Shown here piece by piece: positions 53,727 through 63,663 of a DNA stretch of 64,000 nt. Below the pieces are notes generated by a model that was not told the DNA's origin, ran no database searches, and saw only the letters and a program-made list of their open reading frames with translations. Every line of letters begins with the position of its first letter. Position 1 is the stretch's first letter. Origin of the DNA: Maribacter sp. BPC-D8 (lineage in GTDB: Bacteria; Bacteroidota; Bacteroidia; Flavobacteriales; Flavobacteriaceae); the NCBI RefSeq assembly GCF_035207705.1, contig NZ_CP128187.1, positions 4,464,001 to 4,528,000 of the forward strand, in the 5' to 3' direction. A program made the translations under genes and the position numbers.

Positions 53727-54872
53727 ATGAAGATAGCGAAAATCGAACCTTATATTATAGTACATAAGCTAGACACTCCTTTCTATTTTTCTCAATGGCA
53801 ATATGATACGCGTAGAATTTGTATCGTAAAAGTTACTTTAGAAGATGGTACTTATGGTTGGGGAGAAGGTTATGGGCCGGCAGGTGTTATAAAGGCAGGT
53901 ATTGAATTTTTTACACCTTTTCTTCTAGGTAAAGATGCTTTAGGGCATGAAATATTATGGCAAGAAATGTATCGTCGTTCATTAGACTATGCTCGTAGCG
54001 GTAGCTTGCAAGCCGCCATTAGTGCAATAGATGTTGCGCTATGGGATATTAAGGGAAAATTGTTAAATCAGCCTGTTTCTGTATTATTGGGAGGGGTTAA
54101 AAACCCTGTAATTCAACCTTATGCTACCGGATTATATTTTACTAGAGTAGAAAATCTTGAAGAAACATTGGTTGAAGAAGCGCTTTTATATAAAAGTCAA
54201 GGTTTTAAGGCGGTAAAGATGAAAGTTGGTCTTGGAGTTGAAGAAGACATTCAATATATTTCTGCAATAAGAAAAGCTATTGGACCAGATATCAGACTAA
54301 TGATCGATTCTAACCATGCCTATAATTACCGCGAATCTTTAAAGCTTGCTAAACAGGCTGAAAAGTTTGATATTTCATGGTTTGAAGAGCCTGTTTCTCC
54401 AGAAGATTATGAAGGCTATAGAAGGTTGAGAGAGAATACGACAATACCTATAGCTGGTGGTGAATGTGAATATCTAAAATTCGGTTTTAAACGTTTGTTA
54501 GAGAATGAGTGCGTAGACATTGCCCAGCCAGATATTTGTGCTACCGGCGGATTAACGGAAGCTAAGCGCATTGCAACTTTGGCACAAGCATATAGTAAAG
54601 ATGTTGTACCACATACTTGGGGTACTTGGATCGCCATTAGTGCTGCTGTACATTTTGTTGGTAATTTAGATATGAACCCTGGTAGAATGTACTGCGAATT
54701 ACCAACTATGGAATTAGATCGTACCGAAAATGCACTTAGAGATTTAGTTACAAAAAGTGATGTCAAAGTGGTAAATGGCTTAATAAATGTACCAAATTCG
54801 CCAGGGTTAGGGGTGGATGTTGACGTTGACGCTTTAGAAAAATTTAAGGAGAAAGAAACAAATACAAATTAA
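53727..54872 (+). CDS. Mandelate racemase/enolase-superfamily enzyme (probable anhydrogalactonate cycloisomerase)
   Basis: A protein of 381 residues. Enolase-superfamily residues are KAVKMKVG (K-x-K base), LMIDSNHAYN (metal Asp), WFEEPVSPED (Glu), IAGGECE (Glu) and VVPHTWGT (second base His). It is cytoplasmic. Its stop overlaps the next start by one base. In agar and carrageenan degraders an enzyme of this superfamily converts 3,6-anhydrogalactonate to 2-keto-3-deoxygalactonate. The aldehyde dehydrogenase, KDGal kinase and aldolase encoded next make that role likely. A galactonate dehydratase is the main alternative. Confidence 0.87.
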   Translation: MKIAKIEPYIIVHKLDTPFYFSQWQYDTRRICIVKVTLEDGTYGWGEGYGPAGVIKAGIEFFTPFLLGKDALGHEILWQEMYRRSLDYARSGSLQAAISAIDVALWDIKGKLLNQPVSVLLGGVKNPVIQPYATGLYFTRVENLEETLVEEALLYKSQGFKAVKMKVGLGVEEDIQYISAIRKAIGPDIRLMIDSNHAYNYRESLKLAKQAEKFDISWFEEPVSPEDYEGYRRLRENTTIPIAGGECEYLKFGFKRLLENECVDIAQPDICATGGLTEAKRIATLAQAYSKDVVPHTWGTWIAISAAVHFVGNLDMNPGRMYCELPTMELDRTENALRDLVTKSDVKVVNGLINVPNSPGLGVDVDVDALEKFKEKETNTN

Positions 54873-56320
54873 TGAAAGCATTGAAATTCGGTCATAAAAA
54901 ATTATATATAGATGGGCAATTAACTGAAGCTTCCAACGGAAAGACTTTTGAAGTTATATGTCCTGCAGATGAGAAGCCTACAGCTACCATAGCATGGGCA
55001 AGTATTGAAGATACGAATAGAGCATTAGAGTCTGCACAAAAAGGTTTCGAGACATGGTCAGTAATGCCTTTAGCGACCAGGTTGCAGTGGATTGATAAAT
55101 TAAGAAATAAAATAATAGAGAATAGCGATTTGCTACGTGAAAGTATCATGTACGAAATGGGAAAGACTTGGCAAGGTTCAGAAGAAGACCTTACCAGTAT
55201 CACTAACTCATTAAAATACTATTCTGACGAAATTCAATTAAGAAAAGATATACCTATTGAAGATAAAGATGGTAGTCACGAGCATCATATGGTGTCTCAA
55301 CCGTTAGGTGTAGCCGTTGCTTTTTTGGCATATAACTTTCCATTATTAAATTTAGGTTTTAAACTTGGTCCTGCACTTGCATCAGGGTCTAGTATCATAT
55401 TAAAACCATCAGAATTTTCGCCGTTATCGGCTTATATTATCGGAGAGCTTTGTGCTGAAATAAATTTTCCAAGAGGTGTTGTTAATGTAATTTGTGGTGA
55501 TTTAAAAGATGTCGGTATTCCATTATGTGAGAGTAAAATACCAAGGCTAATTACCATGATCGGCTCTACCGAAACGGCGCAGAAGCTTATAGTTCAAAGT
55601 GCACGAACATCTATCAAAAGATATAGTATGGAGTGTGGCGGTAATGCCCCTTTTATTGTAATGGATGATGCTAATTTAGAGTTGGCCATAAATCTTGGGG
55701 CTGCATTAAAAATCGGAAACACAGGTCAAATTTGTGTAGCGCCTAATCGTTTCTTTGTTCACGAATCGCTTATCGATAAGTTTACGGAAGGCTTGGTTAC
55801 AAAATTCAGTAATGCTAAAATCGGATTCGGACGTGAAAACGGTCCTGATATGGGTCCGTTGGCAAATGAAGGGTCGGTTAAAAAAGTACATGGAATAGTA
55901 AAAGAAGCAATTAAGCAAGGTGGTGAACTTTTATATGGCGGAAATCCTATTGAAGGGAAAGGCTATTATTTTGAGCCAACGGCTATCCGCATGAAAGATA
56001 ATAATGCAGAAATACTTCAGCATGAAATTTTTGGTCCTGTGGCAATAATTGTTCCCTTTAAAACGAAAGAAGAGGTTATTAAATTGGCGAATAATACAGA
56101 TGCCGGTTTAGCTTCTTATGTTTTTGCTGAAAATAAAGACACCTTAAATTATTTTGCTGAAAAATTAGAATTCGGAGAGATACAGTTAAACGGTGTTAAG
56201 TATGATATATATCTACCTCATGGCGGGGTAAAGAATAGTGGTATAGGTGTAGATTGCTCTACATATGCCTTAGATGATTATTTGGTTAAAAAAAGAGTTT
56301 CACTGGCCTTGAACAAATGA
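54872..56320 (+). CDS. NAD(P)-dependent aldehyde dehydrogenase (probable 3,6-anhydrogalactose dehydrogenase)
   Basis: A protein of 482 residues. Catalytic Cys is in NTGQICVAPNRF and general-base Glu in SMECGGNAPF; the cofactor region is FNF-like AYNFPLLNLGFK...GSTE. It is close in form to succinate-semialdehyde dehydrogenases. It overlaps the genes on both sides (1 bp and 4 bp), so it belongs to one operon. It probably oxidises the aldehyde of 3,6-anhydrogalactose to the acid, the first cytoplasmic step of that pathway. D- or L-form cannot be told. Confidence 0.88.
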   Translation: MKALKFGHKKLYIDGQLTEASNGKTFEVICPADEKPTATIAWASIEDTNRALESAQKGFETWSVMPLATRLQWIDKLRNKIIENSDLLRESIMYEMGKTWQGSEEDLTSITNSLKYYSDEIQLRKDIPIEDKDGSHEHHMVSQPLGVAVAFLAYNFPLLNLGFKLGPALASGSSIILKPSEFSPLSAYIIGELCAEINFPRGVVNVICGDLKDVGIPLCESKIPRLITMIGSTETAQKLIVQSARTSIKRYSMECGGNAPFIVMDDANLELAINLGAALKIGNTGQICVAPNRFFVHESLIDKFTEGLVTKFSNAKIGFGRENGPDMGPLANEGSVKKVHGIVKEAIKQGGELLYGGNPIEGKGYYFEPTAIRMKDNNAEILQHEIFGPVAIIVPFKTKEEVIKLANNTDAGLASYVFAENKDTLNYFAEKLEFGEIQLNGVKYDIYLPHGGVKNSGIGVDCSTYALDDYLVKKRVSLALNK

Positions 56321-57267
56321 AAATACCAGATTATTTTATTAGTTGCGATTGGGGTACCTCTAACTTTAGGCTTAGGTTGGTAGAAACCGAAACGTTAAAT
56401 GTTCTGGTTGAACATAAAACAGATCAAGGTGTAAAAGTTATCTATCAAAAATTCTTACAACAAAATGAGATAGATCAAACGCAATTTTTCAAGAATTATC
56501 TCGAGAGTCAGATTAATAATCTTGATGAACACCATAAGGCAGGGTTGGTCATAGCCGCTGGTATGGCTTCTTCAAATATTGGAATGCAGAATTTGCCTTA
56601 TGGTCAAATACCATTTAACACCCAAGGCGATGGTCTTCTTTGGCAAGTAATATCTTTCAAAGAAAATTTAGATATTTTATTAATTTCTGGAGTCAAAACA
56701 GAAACCGGTATGATGCGTGGTGAGGAAATACAGGCATTTGGCCTAGCTAAATACTTAGAGTCTTATCAATCTGGTATTCTCATATTACCAGGCACGCACA
56801 GTAAACATATCAATTATAAAAAAGGGGAGTTCAGTACCTTAAAAAGTTTCATGACAGGTGAGGTTTTTGAGCTGTTGTCTTGTACTAGTATTTTATCGAA
56901 TAGTGTAGAAAAATGTCATTGGATCAATAAAAGACATGAGGCATTTAAACAGGGTCTAGAAATTGGTTTTAGAGGTGAGTTGAGTTCAAATATTTTTTCT
57001 ATTAGGGCTAAGCATATTCTTAACGATGCCAACAAAAAAGATAACTACTATTTATTGAGCGGTATGCTGATAGGAGATGAACTTTCTTATTTAAAAGGTA
57101 CCGAGCAGACGATTTTTCTTGCGGCAACAGAACCTTTTTATAGTATGTATAAATTAGCTTTAGAAACCATTCTAAATGATACACAAGTAATATGTTTTGG
57201 TGATAAAGTTTTGGAAAAAGCCCTGTTGATGGGACAAAAAAAAATAATACAAATTCATGCAAAATAA
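56317..57267 (+). CDS. dgoK: 2-dehydro-3-deoxygalactonokinase
   Basis: A protein of 316 residues. FISCDWGTSNFRLRLVE is the phosphate-binding start of the DgoK family. AAGMASSNIGMQNLPYGQIP, GMMRGEEIQAFG and ILPGTHSKHINY are further family segments. It phosphorylates 2-keto-3-deoxygalactonate at C6. It overlaps the dehydrogenase gene by 4 bp and the aldolase gene by 11 bp. Confidence 0.9.
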   Translation: MKIPDYFISCDWGTSNFRLRLVETETLNVLVEHKTDQGVKVIYQKFLQQNEIDQTQFFKNYLESQINNLDEHHKAGLVIAAGMASSNIGMQNLPYGQIPFNTQGDGLLWQVISFKENLDILLISGVKTETGMMRGEEIQAFGLAKYLESYQSGILILPGTHSKHINYKKGEFSTLKSFMTGEVFELLSCTSILSNSVEKCHWINKRHEAFKQGLEIGFRGELSSNIFSIRAKHILNDANKKDNYYLLSGMLIGDELSYLKGTEQTIFLAATEPFYSMYKLALETILNDTQVICFGDKVLEKALLMGQKKIIQIHAK

Positions 57268-57907
57268 AACAGCTTTTTCTTGGGAGAGATATAATAGTAC
57301 TCCGATTGTGGGTATAGTTAGAGGTTTGGGTATAGATACGGTAAGACAGATTGTTGACGCCTATATCAGTGCACATTATTACACTATAGAAATTACAATG
57401 AATACGCCTAACGTTGCTGAAATAATATCAGAGTTACGTTTAAATTACCCCGATTTAAATGTAGGTGCGGGTACGGTGTGTAGTATGGCAGACTTAGATA
57501 CTGCAATTGCAGCAGGAGCAAAGTTTATCGTAACACCAATTATAGATGAAGCGGTTATAAAGAAATGCGTTGAAATGCAGATTCCAATTTTTCCTGGGGC
57601 ATATACTCCAAGTGAAATTTATAGGGCTTGGTCTTTGGGGGCATCTGCGGTAAAAGTATTTCCTGCAACCCAATTGGGTCCACAATATATAAAAGATGTA
57701 TTGGCGCCCTTAAATCAAATTAAGTTGATGCCAACAGGTGGGGTATCTAAAGATAATATCAAGTCTTTTTTTGAAGCTGGCGTAGTAGGTGCTGGTATGG
57801 GTAGTTCATTATTTGATAAACAAATGATTAAAGCAAATGATTTTGAAGCTTTACAGAATCATTTTACAGCAATACGAAACGAAATAAACCTTTTTGTAAA
57901 AAATTAG
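57257..57907 (+). CDS. dgoA: KDPGal/KDPG aldolase
   Basis: A protein of 216 residues with a class I aldolase barrel. Schiff-base Lys is in GASAVKVFPATQLG and catalytic Glu in YTIEITMN; NVGAGTVCS, FIVTPIID and LMPTGGVS follow family order. It splits 2-keto-3-deoxy-6-phosphogalactonate into pyruvate and glyceraldehyde 3-phosphate. Being next to a DgoK-type kinase, the galacto epimer is the likely substrate. ATG 57257 overlaps the kinase gene. Confidence 0.9.
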   Translation: MQNKTAFSWERYNSTPIVGIVRGLGIDTVRQIVDAYISAHYYTIEITMNTPNVAEIISELRLNYPDLNVGAGTVCSMADLDTAIAAGAKFIVTPIIDEAVIKKCVEMQIPIFPGAYTPSEIYRAWSLGASAVKVFPATQLGPQYIKDVLAPLNQIKLMPTGGVSKDNIKSFFEAGVVGAGMGSSLFDKQMIKANDFEALQNHFTAIRNEINLFVKN

Positions 57908-57911
57908 TATT

Positions 57912-58232
57912 ATGAAATATCAGTTCAGTCATATAGGGATACCAACATTAGAAGAAAAAGACTGGGACGGCTATTATGAGCCTGGTAAAATTCATTATAC
58001 AGATTTTAATAATGATGAGTACGCTGTTGAGTGGGTAAAGTTCGATGCTGACAGCCCAATGCCAGAAATGATGCGTACCATACCTCATGTAGCTTATCTA
58101 GTCGATAATATAGAAGAGGCCTTATTAGGTAGAGATATTTTGGTGGAAACTTTTTCTCCCGGTGATGGTGTTCGGGTTGCCTTCATTAAGCACAACGGCT
58201 CTCCTGTTGAATTTATGGAGATTTCAGAGTAA
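57912..58232 (+). CDS. Small VOC-family (glyoxalase-fold) protein
   Basis: A protein of 106 residues starting 4 bp after the aldolase stop, so it is part of the operon. The pattern FSHIGIPTLEEK ... PHVAYLVDNIEEAL ... RVAFIKHNGSPVEFMEI is that of a single vicinal-oxygen-chelate unit pair with His and Glu metal ligands. VOC proteins catalyse isomerisation, epimerisation or lactone opening at a metal. A role at the anhydrogalactose or its lactone stage is possible but not shown. Confidence 0.75.
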   Translation: MKYQFSHIGIPTLEEKDWDGYYEPGKIHYTDFNNDEYAVEWVKFDADSPMPEMMRTIPHVAYLVDNIEEALLGRDILVETFSPGDGVRVAFIKHNGSPVEFMEISE

Positions 58233-58613
58233 CTCAGTTCTACTTTCTACACTATTTATACATTTTAAAATTTCCATTATATCGGTATCGTTATGCGTTA
58301 CCGATAAATTACCTATTCCTTATATTCTCAATTTTATTATTCTTCACTAATACCATTCGTTTTAAGTATTTCCTTAAAAAGAATGTATAATAATGGTATA
58401 TCCATAAAATTTAACCCTAAAATACGGCAAGAAAGCAAAAAGGTTAGAATAATGCTAGTACTAGGTAATTTTTTGGAGTTAAAACAGGACTACTTCCGCT
58501 TCTTTTGTAAAAGAATTGTTAAAAGAGAGTTAAGGGCATTCTATATGTAGCTCAAATTCAAACATGTAAACACAATGAAATACTTAAATTAAACTTAAAC
58601 AACAGAAAGCTTT
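58233..58613. other. Gap between the VOC gene and susC with strong stem-loops
   Basis: 381 bp without a gene. ATCGGTA/TACCGAT arms lie at 58281-58287 and 58299-58305. A longer hairpin pairs 58354-58366 with 58373-58385 (12 of 13 bp, 6-nt loop), and outer bases ATACCATT/AATGGTAT extend the symmetry. There is no T run after it, so it could be an mRNA leader element, a processing site or a protein-binding dyad for the susC promoter. Confidence 0.5.
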
Positions 58614-61600
58614 ATGAGAAAACTAAAAAAAGCAATCGCTAAGAAAAACGATCCGACGGGGGGTGGTTTTTATTTTAAAGAATTTCATAGGATCGGACTT
58701 TGTGCTTTTCTATGCATATTTATGAGCAATACAAGTGTATTCGCTCAAGATGTGGTGATCTCGGGTACTATATCAGATGCTCAAGGTCCATTGCCAGGAG
58801 CAAGTGTTGTAGTAAAAGGTACTACAACTGGTGCTCAAACAGATTTTGATGGAAACTACTCCTTAACCGTAAACAATGGTGAGGTATTGGTTTTTTCCTA
58901 TATCGGTTATGCAACACAAGAAGTTTCTATTGACGGACAGTCTCTAATTAATGTGACTCTGGAAGAAGATGCCTCTAAATTAGACGAGGTAGTCGTTTTA
59001 GGGTATACGACCAAGAAAAAAGGGGAAGTTACTGGTTCTGTAAGTACCATTAGCAGTGAGGCTATAGCACAGTCTTCAAGTAAAGATATTGCCAAGTCAT
59101 TGGCGGGTAGGGCTTCTGGTTTAATTATTAGTGACCGTGGAGGTGTACCTGGTGCTGGCAATGGTGCTGGTGGAAATACTGATGATGATGCCACTACAAT
59201 ATTGATTAGGGGAAAGTCAACCCTTGGAAATAACAGTCCGTTAATTCTTATAGATGGTGTTCCTTCAGGTTCATTCTCACAATTGGCTCCACAAGATATT
59301 GCATCGATTACCGTTCTTAAAGATGGTTCAGCTGCGATTTATGGATCGAGAGCAGCGAATGGGGTTATTTTGGTAACTACTAAAAGAGGTAAGAGCGGAA
59401 AGCCAAAAATTAATTTCTCTAACTCTTACAACATCTCATCTTTTACCAAAAGACCAGAATTGATGAATGTCAATCAGTTTGCTACATATGAGAATGAAAT
59501 AAATTCAAGGGTTAATGGCGCAGATGCTGACCCACTGTTCAGTCCAGAGCAAATTGCGGGTTTTCCAGATACCAACTGGGCTGATGAAGTTTTGGCAAAA
59601 AGCGCACCAGAATCTAGAACTTCCCTTTCTGTATCAGGGGGTACCGATAAAGCGAAATATTTTGTTAGTGGAGATTTTATTGACCAAAAGGGTTTATACA
59701 GTTCAGGTGCTTTAGGTTTCAAGCAATATCAACTTCGTTCTAACATCGATGTCAATTTAACAGAGAGCTTTAAATTAGGAGTGGATTTGTCGACGCGTTT
59801 CGGCAAAAGAACGGCTCCAGGTGTAAATGCCAATAATATTTACAAATTAATTTATGGCTTGCCACCAAATGAAATAGCTAGATTTCCAAATGGATTGCCA
59901 GCACGTGGTGGCGATGAAGGTAACCCTATTTTGACCTCTAGTAATGACTCTGGTTTTGAAGATAACTTTACAAACACGACAACAGGTCGTTTTACGGTAG
60001 ATTGGAACTTAGATAAGGTTTTAAAAGGCCTAAGCATCAAAGGATTTACAGGATTCAGAAAAATAGAGAACAATACAAAATCTTGGTATACACCATGGAC
60101 ATTTTTTGCACAATTGGATGATGGAACTTTTGAACCAAGAATTGGATCTAACCAGCAAGGTACAGAACGTATATTGACTGAAAGTTTCAGCAAATTTGAT
60201 GAGCAAATTTATAATGCACGTTTACACTACGATAACACTTTTGGCAACCACTCGATAAGCACCTTCGTGGGTATGGAAAGGTTGACTAATGATTCAAATA
60301 ATTTCTTTGCAACAAAAGTTGGTGGATTTCCTGATGCTAGTAGAGGAGAATTATTTCAAGGTAATAATGATGACAGACAGTCGTCTGGAGGAACTAGCTC
60401 TGAATTTAAAAGACAAGATTTCTTTGGATCTTTATCGTATGATTTTAAGAAAAAATATTTTATTGACTTTACGATGCGTTATGATGGATCCAGTAGATTT
60501 GGTGAAGGTAACCGTTATGGAACATTTCCAAGTGTTGCTGGCTCGTGGGCAATAGACAAAGAGAGTTTTTTAGAAAATGTATCTTGGATCGACGGTTTAA
60601 AACTTAGGGCTTCTTGGTCAGAAATGGGTAACGATCGTATTGGTGCTAACCAATTCCTATCCTTATTTGATCTTGGAACAAACACAGGAAACGCAAACAA
60701 CCCATTGGGTACAAGATTTCCAAATTACTATGTTTTAGGAGCAGGAGGTGAAAGTTTTTACAACACCTATAATCTTGCTAGGCTAGCAAATACCGATGTA
60801 ACTTGGGAAACGGCTAAGCTTTGGAACGTTGGTTTAAACTTTACGTTTTTTGACAACAAATTATCAGGTGATGTCAACTACTACGAACAAGATAGGTCAG
60901 ATATTTTAGTGAACAGATCAGGGGCAATTCCTGGATTTATAGGATTGCAAAACAGTCAAATTCCTGCTGAAAATATCGGTGAGACTAGAAGTTGGGGTTA
61001 TGAATTTGAATTGGCATGGAATGACCAGGTAAACGATAATTTCTCTTATAATTTAGGAATGAACTTTACCAAAGCTCGTAACGAAGTAATTTCATTACCA
61101 GAAGGTGATAATATATTAGACTCTCAAAAGCAAAGTGGTAAACCCATAGATTCATATTTAGTTTATCCAACTGATGGAATTTTTAGAGATCAAGCCCAAG
61201 TAGATGCTACTGAAATAAAAAGAGACGGTACTGTTGAAGGCGAACCTATTTATCTTGATATAAATGATGATGGTGTAGCCGACGCGAATGATTTCATTAG
61301 AACATCAACATCTAACATACCACAAATTCAATACGGTATCTTTGGAGGCATCAATTATAAAGCCTTTGGTTTAAATTTCTTGTTGCAAGGTCAAGCCGAT
61401 GCAGAGACTTTGGTATTCTTTGACCAATCAGGATCTAAACCAGAATTTGTATTCAATGAAAGATGGACGCCAGAGAATAGAAACTCTATCTACCCAAGAG
61501 CCTTTGCACAGGGTGACCCTATAAGCGGAGGGCAAGTCGATGGTATCGAAGGCTTTGCCGATATCTACTATTTTGACGCCTCTTTTGTACGTCTTAAAGA

Positions 61601-61805
61601 AGTTGAATTGTCATATACTCTTAAAAGTGAGGTTATCAAATTTGCTGATGTTCGCTTATTTGCAAGAGGGTATAACCTAGCCACTTTCTTTTCAGATATT
61701 TGGGATTTGGGTCTTGACCCAGAAGCTACGGGTTATAACAATTTTAGAGGAGCACGTTATACTCCGTTAAAGACATATTCTGTAGGTGTTAATTTTAGTT
61801 TTTAA
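58614..61805 (+). CDS. SusC/RagA-family TonB-dependent transporter
   Basis: A protein of 1063 residues. A basic N-terminal extension precedes the signal (LCAFLCIFMSNTSVFAQ). A carboxypeptidase-regulatory-like domain lies at about 48-120 (GTTTGAQTDFDGNYSLTV), then KLDEVVVLGYTTKKKGEVTG, a plug with LIDGVPSGSF and GSAAIYGSRAANGVI, and the barrel to SVGVNFSF. There is no STN domain. It lies behind the anhydrogalactose operon and before SusD and a sulfatase, suggesting uptake of sulfated algal galactan oligosaccharides. Confidence 0.95.
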   Translation: MRKLKKAIAKKNDPTGGGFYFKEFHRIGLCAFLCIFMSNTSVFAQDVVISGTISDAQGPLPGASVVVKGTTTGAQTDFDGNYSLTVNNGEVLVFSYIGYATQEVSIDGQSLINVTLEEDASKLDEVVVLGYTTKKKGEVTGSVSTISSEAIAQSSSKDIAKSLAGRASGLIISDRGGVPGAGNGAGGNTDDDATTILIRGKSTLGNNSPLILIDGVPSGSFSQLAPQDIASITVLKDGSAAIYGSRAANGVILVTTKRGKSGKPKINFSNSYNISSFTKRPELMNVNQFATYENEINSRVNGADADPLFSPEQIAGFPDTNWADEVLAKSAPESRTSLSVSGGTDKAKYFVSGDFIDQKGLYSSGALGFKQYQLRSNIDVNLTESFKLGVDLSTRFGKRTAPGVNANNIYKLIYGLPPNEIARFPNGLPARGGDEGNPILTSSNDSGFEDNFTNTTTGRFTVDWNLDKVLKGLSIKGFTGFRKIENNTKSWYTPWTFFAQLDDGTFEPRIGSNQQGTERILTESFSKFDEQIYNARLHYDNTFGNHSISTFVGMERLTNDSNNFFATKVGGFPDASRGELFQGNNDDRQSSGGTSSEFKRQDFFGSLSYDFKKKYFIDFTMRYDGSSRFGEGNRYGTFPSVAGSWAIDKESFLENVSWIDGLKLRASWSEMGNDRIGANQFLSLFDLGTNTGNANNPLGTRFPNYYVLGAGGESFYNTYNLARLANTDVTWETAKLWNVGLNFTFFDNKLSGDVNYYEQDRSDILVNRSGAIPGFIGLQNSQIPAENIGETRSWGYEFELAWNDQVNDNFSYNLGMNFTKARNEVISLPEGDNILDSQKQSGKPIDSYLVYPTDGIFRDQAQVDATEIKRDGTVEGEPIYLDINDDGVADANDFIRTSTSNIPQIQYGIFGGINYKAFGLNFLLQGQADAETLVFFDQSGSKPEFVFNERWTPENRNSIYPRAFAQGDPISGGQVDGIEGFADIYYFDASFVRLKEVELSYTLKSEVIKFADVRLFARGYNLATFFSDIWDLGLDPEATGYNNFRGARYTPLKTYSVGVNFSF

Positions 61806-61815
61806 AAAAAAAATC

Positions 61816-63567
61816 ATGAAAAATTATAAATCAATAAAAAGGTATAGTACTATAGTACTAACAATCATGCTCTTTACACTGGGGGCTTGTGAAGATAGTT
61901 TAGAAATAGACGTAAGAGACTCATTTGCCAGTGATTTGGTGTTAAGCACACCCGAGCAAGTAGAATTGTTACTATTCACCTCGTATAACAGTACGGAATC
62001 ATTTGGGGCTGGAAGTCAATTTTGGGCCCGATATATGAATGTGGAGATAGCTTCTCTTGAAGCTAGAATGAATTTTAACGCGACTACACAAGCTCTAGAT
62101 CGTTTTAACGTAGTTAGAGGTTGGACTTCTGCTAATGTAGGCCAGTTAGGTCAAAAGTGGCAAGACCTTTGGACCTATGTAAGACAAGCTAATGTGTTTT
62201 TAGAATTAGTAGAAGGTAGTGAAGCTCAAATAAATAATCCTGATGAAATAGAAGCCTTAAAAGCAGAGATGCGCTTTATAAGGGTTAATCAGTACTCAAA
62301 ATTATTAAAGTTTTTTGGGGGAGTACCTTTATTAACATCGGCGGCAACGTTAGATGATGACTTTAATATCTCACGTAATAGTTATCAAGAGGTTGTAGAA
62401 TTTATAGTAAGTGAAATAGATGAAATTGCACCACTTCTACCTCTGACTAGAGAAAGTGGAGAATTTGGTAGAGCTACAAGATTGGCTGCGTTGGCCCTTA
62501 AATCTAGAACCTTGTTATATGCTGCTAGTGATTTGCATGATGCTTCTATGGCTCCGCAATCATCTAATTTAGAATTATATACTTATAACAAACCGAGCAA
62601 ATGGCAAGATGCAGCTGATGCTGCCGCAGCCGTTATTGATTTGGTGGGAGATCGAGATTTGATAAGCACTTCAAATGCAAAAGCTTACCAAGAACTATTT
62701 TTATCAGCAAATCAAGATATCTTGTTCGCAAGACCTTTTGGTGGAAGTGTTTTTGGCTTCGGTTCTGATGTTACGACTCAACCTGACAATGCCCAATCAC
62801 CTAGAGGTTTTGATGGATGGGGTCTTTCTACACCACTGCACAACTACACCTTAGTTTATAATATGGACGATGGTAACACTACCGATAGTCCTTCTTATGA
62901 TACTTCAAACCCGTATGAAAACCGTGAAATGCGTTTTTATGCCAACATCAATTATCAAGGGGCTATTTTTAGAGGAAGACCTATTGATTACGCTATTTCT
63001 GTAGACAACACCGTTGTCCCTGATGGTTTGGACTCTTTTTCACAAGACCAACAAACTTTAGGAAACTTTAGACATGGATCTACAACTGGGTATGCAATGC
63101 GTAAATTCCAAAATGAGGCATTAGGCACAGATGTAAAACAAGCCAGCCCAGGAAGACCATATATCATTTATCGACTTGCAGAAATTTATTTGAATTATGC
63201 AGAGGCTTCATTTAGAGCAGGTGATGAAGAAACGGCAAGAAGATATGTAAGTAGAGTTTCAGAAAGAGCTTTACAACCAGCCATTACAGCTAGTGGTCCA
63301 GAACTTTTAGAGGCTATAAAAAGAGAAAGACGAGTAGAACTTGCCTTTGAAGGGCACAACTTCTTTGATGAAAGACGTTGGTTAAATGAAGATAATCTTG
63401 GTTTTGACGTAAAAGGTATGCGTTGGACAAAAGATCTTGCTGAAAATGTTTCTTTTGAAGAACTTACAATTGAAACAAGACCATTTGATCAAAAACAGTA
63501 CTACTTACCAATACCTCAATCAGAAATAAATAGAACTGAGGCACTTATTCAAAACGTAGGGTACTAA
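61816..63567 (+). CDS. RagB/SusD-family glycan-binding lipoprotein
   Basis: ATG 61816 is preferred because it gives a clean lipoprotein signal (LFTLGAC-E); an upstream Met at 61786 lies inside susC. About 583 residues. SusD features are RFIRVNQYSKLLKFFGGVP, RLAEIYLNYAEASFRAG, KRERRVELAFEGHNFFDERRW and the end YYLPIPQSEINR...QNVGY. It partners the SusC just upstream. A strong terminator follows. Confidence 0.94.
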   Translation: MKNYKSIKRYSTIVLTIMLFTLGACEDSLEIDVRDSFASDLVLSTPEQVELLLFTSYNSTESFGAGSQFWARYMNVEIASLEARMNFNATTQALDRFNVVRGWTSANVGQLGQKWQDLWTYVRQANVFLELVEGSEAQINNPDEIEALKAEMRFIRVNQYSKLLKFFGGVPLLTSAATLDDDFNISRNSYQEVVEFIVSEIDEIAPLLPLTRESGEFGRATRLAALALKSRTLLYAASDLHDASMAPQSSNLELYTYNKPSKWQDAADAAAAVIDLVGDRDLISTSNAKAYQELFLSANQDILFARPFGGSVFGFGSDVTTQPDNAQSPRGFDGWGLSTPLHNYTLVYNMDDGNTTDSPSYDTSNPYENREMRFYANINYQGAIFRGRPIDYAISVDNTVVPDGLDSFSQDQQTLGNFRHGSTTGYAMRKFQNEALGTDVKQASPGRPYIIYRLAEIYLNYAEASFRAGDEETARRYVSRVSERALQPAITASGPELLEAIKRERRVELAFEGHNFFDERRWLNEDNLGFDVKGMRWTKDLAENVSFEELTIETRPFDQKQYYLPIPQSEINRTEALIQNVGY

Positions 63568-63600
63568 TTAGTTGTTACTTATTTATTTGAATACGGTAAA

Positions 63601-63627
63601 AAGCCGGAGCATGTCTCCGGCTTTCCT
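63601..63627 (+). terminator. Rho-independent terminator after SusD
   Basis: AAGCCGGAG (63601-63609) pairs perfectly with CTCCGGCTT (63615-63623) around loop CATGT, followed by a short T/C stretch. It separates susCD from the sulfatase gene. Confidence 0.75.
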
Positions 63628-63663
63628 TGACTAAAGTATTTTGGACACTAAAAAAGAATTGTA

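Noticed and set aside
54416..54766. 116-codon minus-strand frame
   Set aside because: Reverse shadow of the enolase-superfamily gene.
57020..57376. 118-codon minus-strand frame across the kinase-aldolase junction
   Set aside because: It overlaps two well supported genes and has no recognisable motif.
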